NCBI GenBank assembly: GCA_018806915.1
Contig: JAGKQI010000083.1
Coordinates: 620,001-684,000 of the forward strand
Length of the DNA: 64,000 nucleotides
Direction of reading: 5' to 3'
Source of the DNA: Phytophthora colocasiae
Lineage: Eukaryota > Oomycota > Peronosporomycetes > Peronosporales > Peronosporaceae
Shown: one piece after another, positions 18,671 through 30,738 of the stretch
Position numbering within the stretch: position 1 is the stretch's first letter
Layout of the letters: the number at the start of each line of letters is the position of its first letter
Notes under the pieces: model-generated
What the model was told of the DNA's origin: nothing
Seen by the model: only the letters and a program-made list of their open reading frames with translations
Databases searched by the model: none
Position numbers and translations under genes: made by a program

Positions 18671-20716
18671 ATGGGACGGAAACCAGGAGGCATTTGGCTT
18701 CACTTCACGCCTCATTCTGCCGGCCCGTACAAGTCTGCTCGTGCTGCATGCACCCATTGTGGAAAAACGACGTCTGCGACTACCAAGAACATGACAAGTC
18801 ATCTACAATCCTGTCCCCAAATGGCTACTTCTATCGGACGTTTGGCGGAGTCTTTGAACGACAGCAGTGGGTGGCCGGGCATGGGGGAGTCCATCGTTTC
18901 GCAATTGGAAGCCAAGTCATTCCCAAGTATCTCGCGAGAGGAGCGAGATGCGCTCGACCACAAATTTGCTGCTGCAGTGCACAAGACAGGAACAGAGTTT
19001 GACCATGCCGCCTTTAGAGAATTTTTCGATCTCTTGAATCCTGTCTATTCACCTCCGAGTGCTGCTGAACTGTCAACAACGCTGCTATCGGATACCTATC
19101 AACGCGTCATGATGGAAGTTAAGAAGGCAATGTGTTCGGCCGTTGCCCTTACCGTTGGTGTTGATGGTGCTACGAATGTACTCTCTCGAAGCATGTCCAA
19201 CGTCATAGTCCATGACCCTCGACCTTGGTTTGCAGAATATTTGAAAGCGGACTTAAAAAAGGAAAGCGCTGTTGAGGTTTCACGGAAAATCGCGTCCGTT
19301 ATGTCGCGATTAAACAGTTTCATGAATCCCCCACTCTGTCAGCCTGAGGATCATTGCAGAGCCGTTTTTGCGTTTATTTCGGAATCGTGCAACCTCATGC
19401 GAGCGGTGCGTGAGTCTCTGCATAATGGCGGTCACGTGACTCTCACGTACGGATGCAGTACGCATGCACTCAACAACTTTTGTGAGGACATTGCAAAGTT
19501 AGCTGCCGTGAAAAATACTATTCGACGTGCTGTGTTCGTGTCAAAAACTGTCAAGAACCAGGGGTTGTTGAACAAGATTTTTTGCGAGCTCTGCGCAGAA
19601 CTTCTCGGAAAGTCGTATGCGATGGTATTGTACTCGGCATCTCGTTGGAGTAGTATCAATTTGATGTTCGTGCGTCTTTCGAAGGTGAAAAGAGCTGTTA
19701 CTGCCGTTGTATCTGCAGTACTGAATGAAAAGACCGAGCGTCAGATTGATGAGACGTATGAACTACCAGCTGACTATGTAGCGACAGTGATGGACGCTGG
19801 GTTTTGGCGCGGAGTATCGAGAGGTGTCACGATATTTGATACAATATGCAAGTGCATTGGGATCCTCGAGAGTACCGTGGCAACGCTTTCTACGGTATAC
19901 GCGACTTTTGTGTACGTTTACTTACACATCGGACGTGTCATGGACGAAGATGACAGTACTTTCCTCCGACAAAAACTACTTTATCGTTGGAACAGGATTC
20001 GCTCGCCGGTTCATGCATTGGCGTTCTTCTGTGACCCATTTTACTACCCGTTTAGAGTGGCGATATCCGACAGTGACGTTGAGCCAACAGCGCTTGACCT
20101 GGGGCCTGTGGATCTTTACCAACAATGCCGAGATGCGATTGCACTTCTCTGTCGCCTCGATGGAGACAACGGCGACAGAAAAGCAAAAGCAACGGTAGAA
20201 TTCTACCGTTTCAGTGCTGGAGATGGCAGTGACGCACAGCATTGGGGGGATCCAGCCATTTATCGTCCTCACATGATCTGGAGCCAAGGTCAACGCAAAT
20301 TTCCAGTTCTCTCACAGCTTCTGATGAAGGTTTACTCGGTTCCAGCATCCAGTGCAGGCGTTGAACGCAATCACAAAACCGCAAAGAGGATCCATACAGC
20401 TCCACGTAACAGAATGTCTCGAGGTAAAGTGGAACAGCAATTAGCTGTAGCGCACAATTCCGCCGTTGCTGAATTGGCTATGCCTGACGGTCGACAGCCA
20501 TTTGATTTGTTCATGCGAAACAACCCACTGTTACCAACAACGAACGCTGATGCCTGTGTGGATGCTGAAGTTGGAGACGACGAAATCGACCACGACACTG
20601 GATGCGCATTGACAGAGGCAGAGTTCCTCGAACAGGATTCGATGTCCGTGGCAGTCGCGTTGTTCAGTCTTGCTTCAATGCCTGACCACATCCTCTTTCC
20701 CCTTCACGACGATTAA
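18671..20716 (+). CDS. hAT-family transposase, 681 aa, intact
   Basis: Uninterrupted frame from ATG 18671; the open frame extends upstream but without ATG. A BED-like zinc finger (C27, C30, H44, C48: ACTHCGK...MTSHLQSC) lies at the N-terminus. The catalytic core has TVGVDGATN (first Asp region) and YGCSTHALNNFCED, typical of hAT C/DxxH regions. The C-terminal hAT dimerisation region contains LMKVYSVPASSAGVERNHK followed by RNRMSRGKVEQQL. Known: hAT enzymes make 8-bp target duplications. Terminal repeats were not found by eye, so this could be a domesticated or end-decayed copy. It lies just outside the right PiggyBac inverted repeat. Confidence 0.85.
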   Translation: MGRKPGGIWLHFTPHSAGPYKSARAACTHCGKTTSATTKNMTSHLQSCPQMATSIGRLAESLNDSSGWPGMGESIVSQLEAKSFPSISREERDALDHKFAAAVHKTGTEFDHAAFREFFDLLNPVYSPPSAAELSTTLLSDTYQRVMMEVKKAMCSAVALTVGVDGATNVLSRSMSNVIVHDPRPWFAEYLKADLKKESAVEVSRKIASVMSRLNSFMNPPLCQPEDHCRAVFAFISESCNLMRAVRESLHNGGHVTLTYGCSTHALNNFCEDIAKLAAVKNTIRRAVFVSKTVKNQGLLNKIFCELCAELLGKSYAMVLYSASRWSSINLMFVRLSKVKRAVTAVVSAVLNEKTERQIDETYELPADYVATVMDAGFWRGVSRGVTIFDTICKCIGILESTVATLSTVYATFVYVYLHIGRVMDEDDSTFLRQKLLYRWNRIRSPVHALAFFCDPFYYPFRVAISDSDVEPTALDLGPVDLYQQCRDAIALLCRLDGDNGDRKAKATVEFYRFSAGDGSDAQHWGDPAIYRPHMIWSQGQRKFPVLSQLLMKVYSVPASSAGVERNHKTAKRIHTAPRNRMSRGKVEQQLAVAHNSAVAELAMPDGRQPFDLFMRNNPLLPTTNADACVDAEVGDDEIDHDTGCALTEAEFLEQDSMSVAVALFSLASMPDHILFPLHDD

Positions 20717-21872
20717 GCGGATAGCACTTGGTCACTTAAAGCGGCAAATATTCTCTTCTCGGTACGAGCTACACACGATCACGATAGGAAATTCCTGTGG
20801 GCAAATTCTTGTCACTACATCTATATGAACAATACATTTGATTCACTCTGACTAAAACAACATACCTGATGCGAAGTAAAATTCATACCCTTGATACGGG
20901 AGGAGACTAGCTATTTCATTGTGCAATCTCAGCCTAACGTCCTCCATTCTTCACCGACTAATCCGTTGTAGTTTCAGCTCGCATGGCGTCGATAATGCGT
21001 AAGAGGTCTTCATATCAGTGATTCAGACGTGGCTTGGCAGCTTTACGAACCTCCACCGACACTAGAGCATGTAGTTCGCGCAGGTGAAAAGTCTTTGCGG
21101 TCAAACATCCAGGTAGATTGTCGCTTGATGGGAATTGAGAGTTTGCGAGGCTCCTCTTGACACACGCTTACACACGTCCTTCTGCAAGCAACGCCTTGCG
21201 CTTTAAGATGCATTTCTCACTGACACTCGACACGGAGTACTTTAAGTTGTAGCCCACGTCCACCTGGTACATCCCCACAAACATAAAACTTTGAATTAGG
21301 GTACTGCACACCTCCAGGAGACTACTTGCTGTCCAAATGCTTACCGTGGTTAACTCAGCCGCTGCTCTTTCTTGCTCTTGTCTCAATGGTTAATGAACCA
21401 GTCACCCGATAGAAGACCGTTTTTAAACCGGTTTTCAACCGATATTTTTTTCCGAGTAAAAAACCAACGAATCTATAACTAGTACTAAGTGTACATGTAC
21501 AGTACTCTGATCCAATCTTGTGATCTTCACGAATGTTGTGGCTACATACATACATACTTGTGTTATAGCTTATAGGCATGGCCTTTAAAAGAAAAATAAT
21601 GATACATGTAGCAGTAAAAGAAATACACGACTTATAAGTGTATTTTTGTTTTGTTTTTACCACGTTCCCACGTATTTCGTAGTTAGAAAGGTGCACACTT
21701 TGATCAGTAGTCTGCAATTTGCAGAGCGTAGCAAAGGTGAACATTTTTCTCGAGAACAGCACTTATTTTGTCTGCGCAGAATCATGACTATACCTTTGGC
21801 ACCCATCGAGAACGTACATTGTGTACTACACGTTAAGTCACGAATTGTCAACAACGCATGCCACCGATTATG
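20717..21872. other. intergenic, likely original upstream region of the effector locus
   Basis: No gene is supported. Before the Gypsy 2 insertion the right edge (21876) was contiguous with 31551, so this region holds the displaced upstream sequence of the RxLR gene. Any hAT right terminus would also lie here but was not recognised. Confidence 0.5.
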
Positions 21873-21876
21873 ATGG

Positions 21877-22689
21877 TGTAACAGGTTGGTCCCCGAGGTG
21901 GGCCAAAGCTGTGAACGGGCAGCCCAGCGACTGTTGGAAGAGGATCGACGGGAACTTTAACCTGGATCTGGGTTAGACCCACGATCGTGCTTGAAGCCGC
22001 CTACGGAAATGACACTGACTGCGATGGAAGTGCCAATAGGAGAGACCGTATTGGGTGACGGCACGAGTCCCGCGAAGTGAGATCTATGCTGGACGTGCAC
22101 TATGAGGAGACAGACGGAAGGCACGATGAGCCCGAAGCTCACTTGCAAATCGGACGGCTGGATAGCACCCCGAGAAACGACGAGTAAGGCGCACTTCGTA
22201 GACACGAAGTGGCGTCAAAGCAACCGAGTGGTTGTACGAGAGGAACGAAGGGCGGCGGTTTAAGGAGGAACTTGGTGTACAAGCGAGAGGAGGACTATCG
22301 GGTTTCCAAGCGGTGACGAACGTGGCAGCCAGTCGAGGGTCGGAGAAGACGACTCACCTGGTACGGCCGGGTAGCGTAAGTCGCGGGACTTGGAGGACGA
22401 GCAGTTAGTACTGTCGTGAGTGCAGGAGGACCAACGAGGACTGACGCCTACGAAGGAACGGAGGAACGAAGGAACGAAGGAACGAAAGACGAAAGTAGAA
22501 GTCTATTAGGCTTTTAATATAAATAGGTGCGTTCGTGCTGCAGCATCGAACAAACCGGCGCGGTGAACCGAGCCAACAGGAGCGTGTGAAGTTGAAGTGT
22601 GCTCTTTAGCACCCGATCCTTGGATATTCCACCCGGCGCAGCACCAGCTATTCGACCCACTGGTGGGCAGTGAGACGAAACCCATTACA
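21877..22689 (+). repeat. Gypsy 2 5' LTR
   Basis: TGTAACAGG...CCCATTACA. Contains ggaacgaa micro-repeats near 22450-22490 and a TATAAATA box at 22518-22525. One difference from the other LTR was noticed (G22343 versus A31200). Confidence 0.92.
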
Positions 22690-22707
22690 TGGTGGTCATA
22701 CAGGGGC
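22690..22707 (+). other. Gypsy 2 primer-binding site (candidate)
   Basis: TGGTGGTCATACAGGGGC follows the LTR with no spacer. The same bases follow the 5' LTR of one unit of the 38-63.6 kb array. Confidence 0.6.
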
Positions 22708-22751
22708 TTGTCTCACTGCAACAACGGCGCCGACGGAATTCAACGCGAGTA

Positions 22752-25153
22752 ATGATGAACGAAACGAGAGAAACGGCTCGAAAGAGATCTACGAGGAAGC
22801 AGGCTTCGACACGATCGAGAAGTACGAGGCGAGGAAGCTCTCAGAGTCGTCCAACAAATAAAGATGAGGTAGCAGGGGTGGCGCGAAGTAGCAGCGACGA
22901 AGCCACGATCAGCCCTGACGAGTATGAAGATAAGCGAGCTCCGTCAGCGAGAGAAGCCAGCGAACCCAGGGTATTGACGAGGAGTCAAGCACGCAGAGAA
23001 TGGGAGAACGCTGAGCGATTCCTCACCAGAGCAGCCAACGGGGAAGAGCAGGAATTCCAGAGCGGCAAGGACCTAGTCGACGCTGTCCTTGGCCAATTAG
23101 AAAAGCCCGGTGAAAGCAATCGAGTTCGGGTCGTACCTCTGGAAGAAGCACCAGGCAACGAGCGACAGCTACGACGCTCTGCTGCCAGAGAACAGCACTT
23201 GGAACAACCGCGTGACGAGCAACATGACGTGGAACGAGCCGATGAAGTGAACGAAGGAGTACTTGGACGAGTTGTAGAACCAGAGCCACTTGGGGACCAA
23301 AACCTTGATGGAGATGCACCAGAACCACGGGTACCTGCGGCTACGGATGCTATGGCTGCGGAACTTCAAGAACTTCGAGAAGAAGTCCGACAGTTGAGAC
23401 TGCGTCGTAATGAAGATGTACCACGTGAACAGCTACGAGCTGAGCGGGACAATAGTCGTGAAGTAAGAGGGCCGCGAGGTCGGTACCAACAAGGTCTTCG
23501 AAGAGAAAACGACGAACGAGAACCCAGTGTAGGTCGGCGACGGTCTCCAGAACGAGAAAGAAGAGGAAGGTCTCAAGGTCGACCAGGAACACCACAGAGA
23601 CAACGTGTCGGACACCGGCGTCGTGAACGACCAGGAGGGGATGATCCACCGTCCTCCTCCAGTAATAGTGATGATTCTGACGGCCGAGGACCCCGAGGAC
23701 ACGGATTACCGCACGGACGAAGCAGTAGCTCGGAGAGCTCAAGCAGTGACTCGGACCGACGAGAACCAGTACGACAGCGACGCCCACGACGAGAGCAACG
23801 AGAACGACGGAGACGACGACAGTATCAAGAACAGCGATATTCCCCGGGACGACGAGATAAACAACGGGATCGACGTCGTGAACATACACGCCGAGGCAAC
23901 GTGAAAGACCTGGAGCTGCCGACGTTTACGCCGACGAGTGGAGCTTCGGTCTCGACTTGGACTGACCGAATTGACTTGGCACTTCAAGGAGCTCGTGAGT
24001 CGGGACGTGGAGAATGGAGTGACCATGCTCTCTACTTCATATTGGGGAACAAGCTGATGGCGGAAGCTGCGAGCTGGTGGGTTGATTTTAACCGAAGACT
24101 GAGTGATCCCGAACGGACCTGGACGCACTTGAAGCAAGCCCTACTGCGACGGTATGGACCCAAGGAGGACATCTCGTTAGCCGAGTACCGAGTGAATACA
24201 CGATCACGTGGTGTGAAAGAGTCCCATGCGGATTACGCAGCGGCACTCCGAAAGGCAGCTGGAAGAAGTCGAGTCAGTGAACGCGTGCTGATGGCGCAGT
24301 TCTACCGTGGAATGGACAAAACCACACGGCAGTTGGTCAAACAGCAGGAACCCGAGAACTTGGAGGAAGCAGTGATCAAGGCGACAGAGATAGATGATCC
24401 TATGGAAAGCTTGGCACCGATGGCGCCGACAGCCGAGAAAGCGTTGGGAACGACAACAGCGGCAGGGACGAATTCGACAGATGAAGTAACGGCTCGTACA
24501 GTGACGTTGCCGGGTGTTGGGAGCGTGTATGTCCCAGTCACGGGAGTGACGGAAGGAATCAAGAACTACGCAGCAGTGGACCCGGATGGCCTGGTTCTCT
24601 ATACCAACCCAAAGGGAGCCTGGAACATTATCACGGAAAATTATGAGCTTCCAGCTGGACGCACTTGGAATTCCAGGTACTGGGCGGAACCCAGTCAGAA
24701 GAGGACGAAATCGAAGAAGGCAGAATCCAAACGAACCACCAAGAAGAAGAAAGCTCGCAGGCAGGAGGATTCCACCGATGAGGATGACGAAGAGGAACCC
24801 AAGCCACGCAAGAAGGTGAAGCCCAAGCGTACGGCCGAATCCAGCGAAGACGAACGTGACGGAAACCCCAGAAGAAACTGAAGGCGGCAGTTCGACAGGT
24901 GCTGGCTGAACAGAGTCGAGGACGCCAGAGCAGTGCGAAGAGTAATACGGACGGCAACCGATGCTTTATCTGCGGCCAGGATGGACACTGGGCGCAGTAC
25001 TGTACTAATGGACCTAAGTGCTTCGCGTGCAACAAGTTTGGTCACTTTGCCCGGGACTGTACGGATACCGCTGCCAAGTCCACGAACGATCAATACCTGG
25101 CCAAACGTAAGGAAGAGCGCAAGAGTCCGGAAAACGGGGGTCGGACGCCATAG
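22752..25153 (+). pseudogene. Gypsy 2 gag with two zinc knuckles, one frame change
   Basis: A basic, Arg/Glu-rich N-terminal half (about 22752-23900) precedes a capsid-type gag domain (LPTFTPTSGASVSTWTDRI, EAASWWVDFNRRLSDP, KESHADYAAALRKAA). A Lys-rich tail follows. A one-base shift near 24860 separates it from two consecutive CCHC knuckles, CFICGQDGHWAQYC and CFACNKFGHFARDC (about 24960-25065). The frame ends at TAG 25151-25153. The formal open frame begins at 22689, but that start lies in the LTR/primer site, so ATG 22752 is preferred. Confidence 0.85.
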
Positions 25154-26399
25154 GGGAGTATGGTGTCCACGAAGTGTCCAGTATCCCCGACGAGTAGTCG
25201 AAGCGGCTGGGGCCCTGAGGTGTCGATAACCGAGAGTGCTACAGCCGGATTAAGCCGAGTTGAGAAGACGAAGAGAGACGACAATGGTGTGAGTGACGAG
25301 GAGAATCACGATGACGAGAACGCAGGCGACGAGGCAGGCGAGGGACTGCGCCAAGTGGTGCAAGTGCTGCTGAAAGACGCGGCGGAGGAAGACATTGAGC
25401 GTGCGGCAAGGTGTGTAGCAACTGTTCGACCAACGGTGGCTTCAGTGCGTTTTGCACGAGCGCGAAGAGAAGATGAAGAGCGAGAATTACGAGTTATCCA
25501 GCGTCGCTACGGTGGATGTAAGTACGAAGCTGGAGGGGGCGAGGGAGAAGCTCCAAACGAGGAAGCGCGAGGTGACGACGTTCTTAACGTCGAAGTAGTA
25601 GAAGAAGGTGGAGGACTCGTGTCAGATGACGTAGTTCGGACAGTGACGTCGACAACGCATGACAAAGGGGTTCCGAATACGCTGTTTGAAGTGAAGAGCA
25701 CCAGTGCACCGAAGGAAGTTACGACAACCGCAGTACACGGTGAGGGACCAGAGATTCACACCGGAAGCAAAGACACGGCACCGAAGAACGAGGACGGCAA
25801 CAATGACGAAATCACGAACCAACGATGTGCCAGGCGTAGAGCAAAGAAAGTGGCAAAACGGCTGAAAGCCAAGGCGTGCTTGGCTCGGAAACGACAAAAC
25901 GTACGAGTGACTGCTGCTGAACGAGAAGTCAAGGCTGCTGCTTTACGGTTGAAACGGCGTGGTGAAGCCGACGATGCCTGGGACGCACTACAGAGACGCA
26001 AGCAACAACGACGCTTGAACGAGACGGACGGCGTACGAATACCGCGGACGTCTGGAATAGGACGTGAGTTTGGTGAAGAAGCAGCGACCGGCAACCACCT
26101 CGACAGCAGAGAATGACGAAGTTACCGTGGAATATGTTGGAGCAGATGACGGCTTGCCGACTGCTTTCATGGATGTTGACGGTGAAAAGAGACGTGTGAA
26201 ACTGGATAGCGGCGCGCGTTATACGATAGCTGGGACGGACTGGATGGCTCATGGCGACAGAGTGGCGGTGAAAGCTCCGGTAGACTTTGTAGAAGGCATC
26301 GGAGGCTTCCTACTCGACGTGGTAGGAGTATGGCGTTTTACTCTCACGACGGTGTTCGGAGAAAAGTTGACGATCGATGCGTGCGTGGTAGCTGGATGA
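25154..26399 (+). pseudogene. Gypsy 2 spacer region and aspartic protease
   Basis: An acidic, repeat-poor spacer (to 26116, same frame as the zinc knuckles past the TAG) precedes the protease frame at 26064-26399. The active site is [16 protein letters not shown] near 26200. At 26398 a one-base shift leads to LLGVDFMRTKGA, the usual flap-end motif. The spacer has no recognised domain. Confidence 0.75.
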
Positions 26400-26427
26400 T
26401 GATGAATTTTTACTGGGAGTCGACTTC

Positions 26428-28290
26428 ATGCGAACGAAGGGTGCCACAATGGACTTTGAGAAGCAAGAGATTCGCTATGCGGACACTGGGCGAACAGTGG
26501 TAATTCCTTTTAGGACATACGATGTTGATGGTGGCGCCAAAGTTGCCGCGGTACGGATGGTGTTGACGACAGAGCTGAGTGGCAATACCGTGACACCAGT
26601 GCAAGTTTCAGTGACGGCAAATGATGGAGAGCGGGTCTGTTCATACCCACCAGGAAGACCGGATCCGTGTTATTGGCGGCGACAGTGACGACGGCACGGA
26701 ACGGACGAGCATGGGTGCCTGCTATCAACACCAATGTTAAGTCTGCGAAGATCCCGAACAAGAAGGAGCTCGGAACATGGATACCCTTGGACGACGACAT
26801 GGAAATCTTGACAATGAGCGGTGAACTGGATACCGAACGAGTAAAGGATTGGGTGGATAAGTTGGGCGACAGCAAGACACCTCTACCGGATGAGTCGGAA
26901 GTGGACATTGGAAGTAACGACCCGGAGACCCGTGAACTCGTGATGAAACTTTTGAGAGTGTATCGTTCGCTGACGGCGAGTATTGGCGAATGTCCTCCAG
27001 CGACGACGTTGAACGTGACTCACCATATCGATACCGGTGAAGCCTCGCCGATAATGCTGAAACGACGGCGTCAAGCTCAGACGGACGACAGTATAATTGA
27101 GAGTAACGTCGAGAAGATGTTGAAGTCGGGTGTCATCGAAGAAGGCAACGGTGGATGGGGATTCCCTGTTGTTCTGGTGCGCAAGAAAGATGGCGAGGTG
27201 CGCTTTTGTGTGGATTATAGGGCGCTCAACAAGGTTACGAAGAAGGACGTTTATCCTCTACCTCGAATAGATGAAACGTTGGAAGCCTTGGGAGGTGCTT
27301 TGTTGTTTACGACGTTGGATTTGCGTGCTGGTTATTGGCAGATCCTTGTAGCGCCGGAAGATCGCGACAAAACGGCGTTCACGACGAAAAAGGGCTTATA
27401 TAGATTTGTGCGAATGCCCTTTGGTCTCACTAACGCTCCTTCTACATTTCAGAGGTTGATGAACGGAGTGTTGAGGGGACTCACTTGGACCACATGCCTG
27501 GTTTACCTCGACGACATAGTGATATTTACGCGTGGCGGGATTGAACGACACATTGTTGAGCTGGCGGCGGTACTCGAGCGTTTGCAACGTGCAGGATTGA
27601 CCCTCAAACTCAAGAAATGCAAGTTTGCGACGAAGACAATGGAGTATCTAGGACATGAACTTAGTAGTGACGGTGTACGACCTTTGGATCGACTGGTTAG
27701 TGCAGTACGTGAGTTCCCGACCCCGAACGATGCTGTAGAGGCCAAGAGGTTTGTTCACCTGGCGGGTTACTACCGACGATTTGTTGATGGTTTTGGTTCG
27801 CTCATGGCACCTGTAACGAAGTTGCTGAGGAAAGGTGTAGCCTGGGAATGGGGCAGTGCGCAAAAAGAAGCTTTCGAGAAGGTGAAGGGCATCTTGACGG
27901 CAAAGCCATTGTTGATCTATCCGGACTTTAGGCTTCCCTTTCGTGTGGTGACCGACGCAAGCAAAGTTGGGCTAGGAGCGTGTCTGATGCAGGACAAAAG
28001 TGACGGATGGCAACCTGTAGCATTCGCGAGTAAAGTGAACAGTGACACGGAGAGCAAGTACGGATTACCGAGCTGGAGTGCTTCGCGGTAGTGTGGGCAA
28101 TCAAATTGTTTAGACCCTATTTGTACGGACGGCGATTCGAGATCATAACGGATCATGCCGCCTTGAAGTGGCTCATGACGAGTCACATCGGTGGGCCCTC
28201 ACTCTCCAGGAGTTTGATTTTGACGTGCAGTATAGACCTGGGAATACGAACGACGCTTTGTCCAGAGCACCGGTAGCAGCGAAGTTACGA
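26428..28290 (+). pseudogene. Gypsy 2 pol: reverse transcriptase and RNase H
   Basis: RT motifs: VRFCVDYRALNKVT, FTTLDLRAGYWQI, MPFGLTNAPSTFQRLM and catalytic LVYLDDIVIFTRGG. RNase H: RVVTDASKVGLGACL, TELECFAVVWAIK and FEIITDHAALKWLM, then the DVQYRPGNTNDALSRAP hinge. One-base shifts are needed near 26650, 28065 and 28185. No in-frame stop breaks the RT core itself. Confidence 0.88.
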
Positions 28291-29010
28291 GCAGCTATTG
28301 GGCGGCGGCGGAGAACGAAGCGAAGAAATGAAACACCGGCAAACGTCTTGGAGAACGGCACGGTAACAACCGAGACGAGTGAAGTGACGATGAATGGTGG
28401 CACTACCAACAGAAGTGGCCAAGGGGGAAATGAGCGTGGCACAGCGAACGAAGGGGCCAACGAAGAAGTACTAGCTGTTGTCGACGAGCTGGTAGACGCG
28501 GTGACCCAAAGAAACGAGAACGTGCAAGTAGAAGGATCGAGTACCAAGAAAACAAAACACGCCAAGAAACGGAAGATGACGCGGTTGTCGGAACACGCGA
28601 CCCCAGTGGTAACAGAACGTCCACTAACGAGAGCCGCGAAACGCAGACTAGAGGAGCAAGCCTCGGGTGAAGCAACGTCGACAGACGAGCAGTGAACGAC
28701 ACCTGGGCCAACGAAGAATACAATGACTTCAGAACGGACTAAAACGCAGCAACGCACGACAACCAGCCGCACGAAGAAGGCGGAACAGCGTAAAACGGTC
28801 ACCTGGGCGGACGGAAAGAGCGGTAATGAAGCGGGAGATGCAGTGGAACGACAGACGAACTTAATTGCAGTAACCCCGGTGAGAACGACGTCAATGCAGG
28901 ATGACGACAACTCTGCGGACACTGGTAACGTGTCGCGCGTGGACACAACAACGACTGACGCGAGGTTACTCGAGATTAATGAGAGAGCGGAAGATGAGCA
29001 ACGAGTTTAA
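28291..29010 (+). pseudogene. Gypsy 2 RNase H-integrase spacer, Thr/Lys/Glu-rich
   Basis: One frame continues from the hinge through TGA 28693-28695 and TAA 29008-29010 into integrase. Composition is low complexity (KKTKHAKKRKMTRLSEH, KKAEQRKTVTWADG). Related low-complexity text occurs in the 38-63.6 kb array. Confidence 0.55.
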
Positions 29011-29022
29011 CCCCAACCTGCT

Positions 29023-30738
29023 GTGACGAACCCCAGTGAAGTGGAAGGTGTACGACAGCGGAGAATGCGGGAACCAACGCTACAATTGACTGTCGAAGAA
29101 ATTATCGAGGAGCAGAACAAGAGCCGGATGGTACAAAGGATGTTGCAAGCTGGAAGACACCAGGGTAAGGCGATTAGCAGGGTGTTCGGACTGGTAGTCG
29201 TGGAACGACCTAACGGACGACGAGTAGTTCTTCCACCCGCACTTTGGGCTACAGTGTTCAAGGAATGTCACGACAGCGTCTGGGCTGGACATTTAAGAGC
29301 AACGCATACGTACGCACGGATAGCTCAACAATATTGGTGGCCAGGACTGCAGAATGAAGTACGACGGTGGGTGTTAGGGTGTCAGGAGTGCGGCAGTCGT
29401 AAGGCACGCCCTCGAGAAGTGATACCACCACTACGCAGCTTACGAGGAGGAGATGTCGGTGACCGGTGGGCTCTCGACGTAGCGGGTCCGTTACCAGCCA
29501 CTGATGGAGGCAAGAGATACGTGGTGGCGGCTGTAGAATACGTGACGAGATATGCAGTTGCCATAGCAGTAAAGGATCATACCGCTGAGAACATCGCAGA
29601 GTTTCTAATGAGGCAAGTGGTGTTACGATTTGGACCCTTTCGAGAAATCCTGACGGACGGAGCACCAGAACTTGTTGGCAAAGTGATTGAGGAATTGGTG
29701 GTCTTGTTACAAGCGCAGCAGATCAACCCAGTCCCCTATCGACCCCAAATGATCGGCCTGGTAGAGCGATTTCACCGTACTTGGAAAGATTGTATAGCAA
29801 CGTTCATGAGTGACGAGAAACAACGAGACTGGGACACCTGGGTGGATTACGCGGTGTATTCTTACAATTCTGGACGACATTCAACGGTGATGTTATCCCC
29901 GAACGAGTTGATGATGGGACGGAGATTAAGAGCACCCAACGAATTATTACGCGCAACGCGAGTGACAGAGGCTGGCGACTTGGTGAAACACCATGCGAAG
30001 CTGTTGAGTAGTCTAAAGGAGGCGCATAAGTGTGCCGAGCAGGCTAGAGAACGAGAACAACGTCGGCAAGCAAGGTATTACGATAGGAAGGCCAGGAAGA
30101 GGACGAATTTCGAGCCTGGAGATCGAGTATGGATGTTTCGACCTCCGCGTGGACCCGCAGCCTCGAAGTTTGTTCATCAGTGGATCGGTCCGATGCGAAT
30201 AGTGGAGTCTGCAGGGTACGATAACTTTCTGGTGGAGCGGGAGGACGATGGGAATGAGCACGAGCAATTTATAGTTCACACGTCGTTCCTGGTAACGTAC
30301 CGGCAACCAACGGTCCTGTTGGACGCAGCAACCCGAGATTTAGCTGAGCAGCTTGAGTACGAAGATGCACGGTCCGAAGCCGAAGATGACGAGGCGACAG
30401 GAACGACTACGAGAACAACGGCGGCTCCTGTTAATACAGCCGTTGCTGGACGCGGCAAGAAGAGACCTGCAGCAGCAGTGGGAAACGAAGGAACGGGCGA
30501 TACCGAGAACGGACTCTTGGTGGAACTCAGAAGGCGGCGACGAAGAAATAAGGCCGGCCAATATGTACTTGAATACCTGTTACGACCAGCCAGCGAGTAC
30601 TGCAGAGGAAGTACAGCTACCGAGGGCGACGAAGAAACCCACGAGCAAGGAGGACGATGGATGTCCATCGCAGAATACGACCAACTCTTTGACAGCGATA
30701 AGGTCGTGGAAGACCTTAGGATGGATGGAGGCGTGTAA
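29023..30738 (+). CDS. Gypsy 2 integrase with C-terminal tail
   Basis: A single open frame of about 570 codons. N-terminal zinc domain: HDSVWAGHLRATHTYARI...CQECGSRK. DDE core: RWALDVAGPLP, EILTDGAPELVGK and MIGLVERFHRTWKD. Then YYDRKARKRTNFEPGDRVWMFRPP and a GPMRIVE GPY-like domain. A conserved tail (RRNKAGQYVLEYLL ... AEYDQLFDSDKVVEDL) follows; a recognisable cousin of this tail is retained in the non-autonomous array elements. The frame lacks an ATG near 29023 and is presumably part of a polyprotein. Confidence 0.87.
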   Translation: MTNPSEVEGVRQRRMREPTLQLTVEEIIEEQNKSRMVQRMLQAGRHQGKAISRVFGLVVVERPNGRRVVLPPALWATVFKECHDSVWAGHLRATHTYARIAQQYWWPGLQNEVRRWVLGCQECGSRKARPREVIPPLRSLRGGDVGDRWALDVAGPLPATDGGKRYVVAAVEYVTRYAVAIAVKDHTAENIAEFLMRQVVLRFGPFREILTDGAPELVGKVIEELVVLLQAQQINPVPYRPQMIGLVERFHRTWKDCIATFMSDEKQRDWDTWVDYAVYSYNSGRHSTVMLSPNELMMGRRLRAPNELLRATRVTEAGDLVKHHAKLLSSLKEAHKCAEQAREREQRRQARYYDRKARKRTNFEPGDRVWMFRPPRGPAASKFVHQWIGPMRIVESAGYDNFLVEREDDGNEHEQFIVHTSFLVTYRQPTVLLDAATRDLAEQLEYEDARSEAEDDEATGTTTRTTAAPVNTAVAGRGKKRPAAAVGNEGTGDTENGLLVELRRRRRRNKAGQYVLEYLLRPASEYCRGSTATEGDEETHEQGGRWMSIAEYDQLFDSDKVVEDLRMDGGV

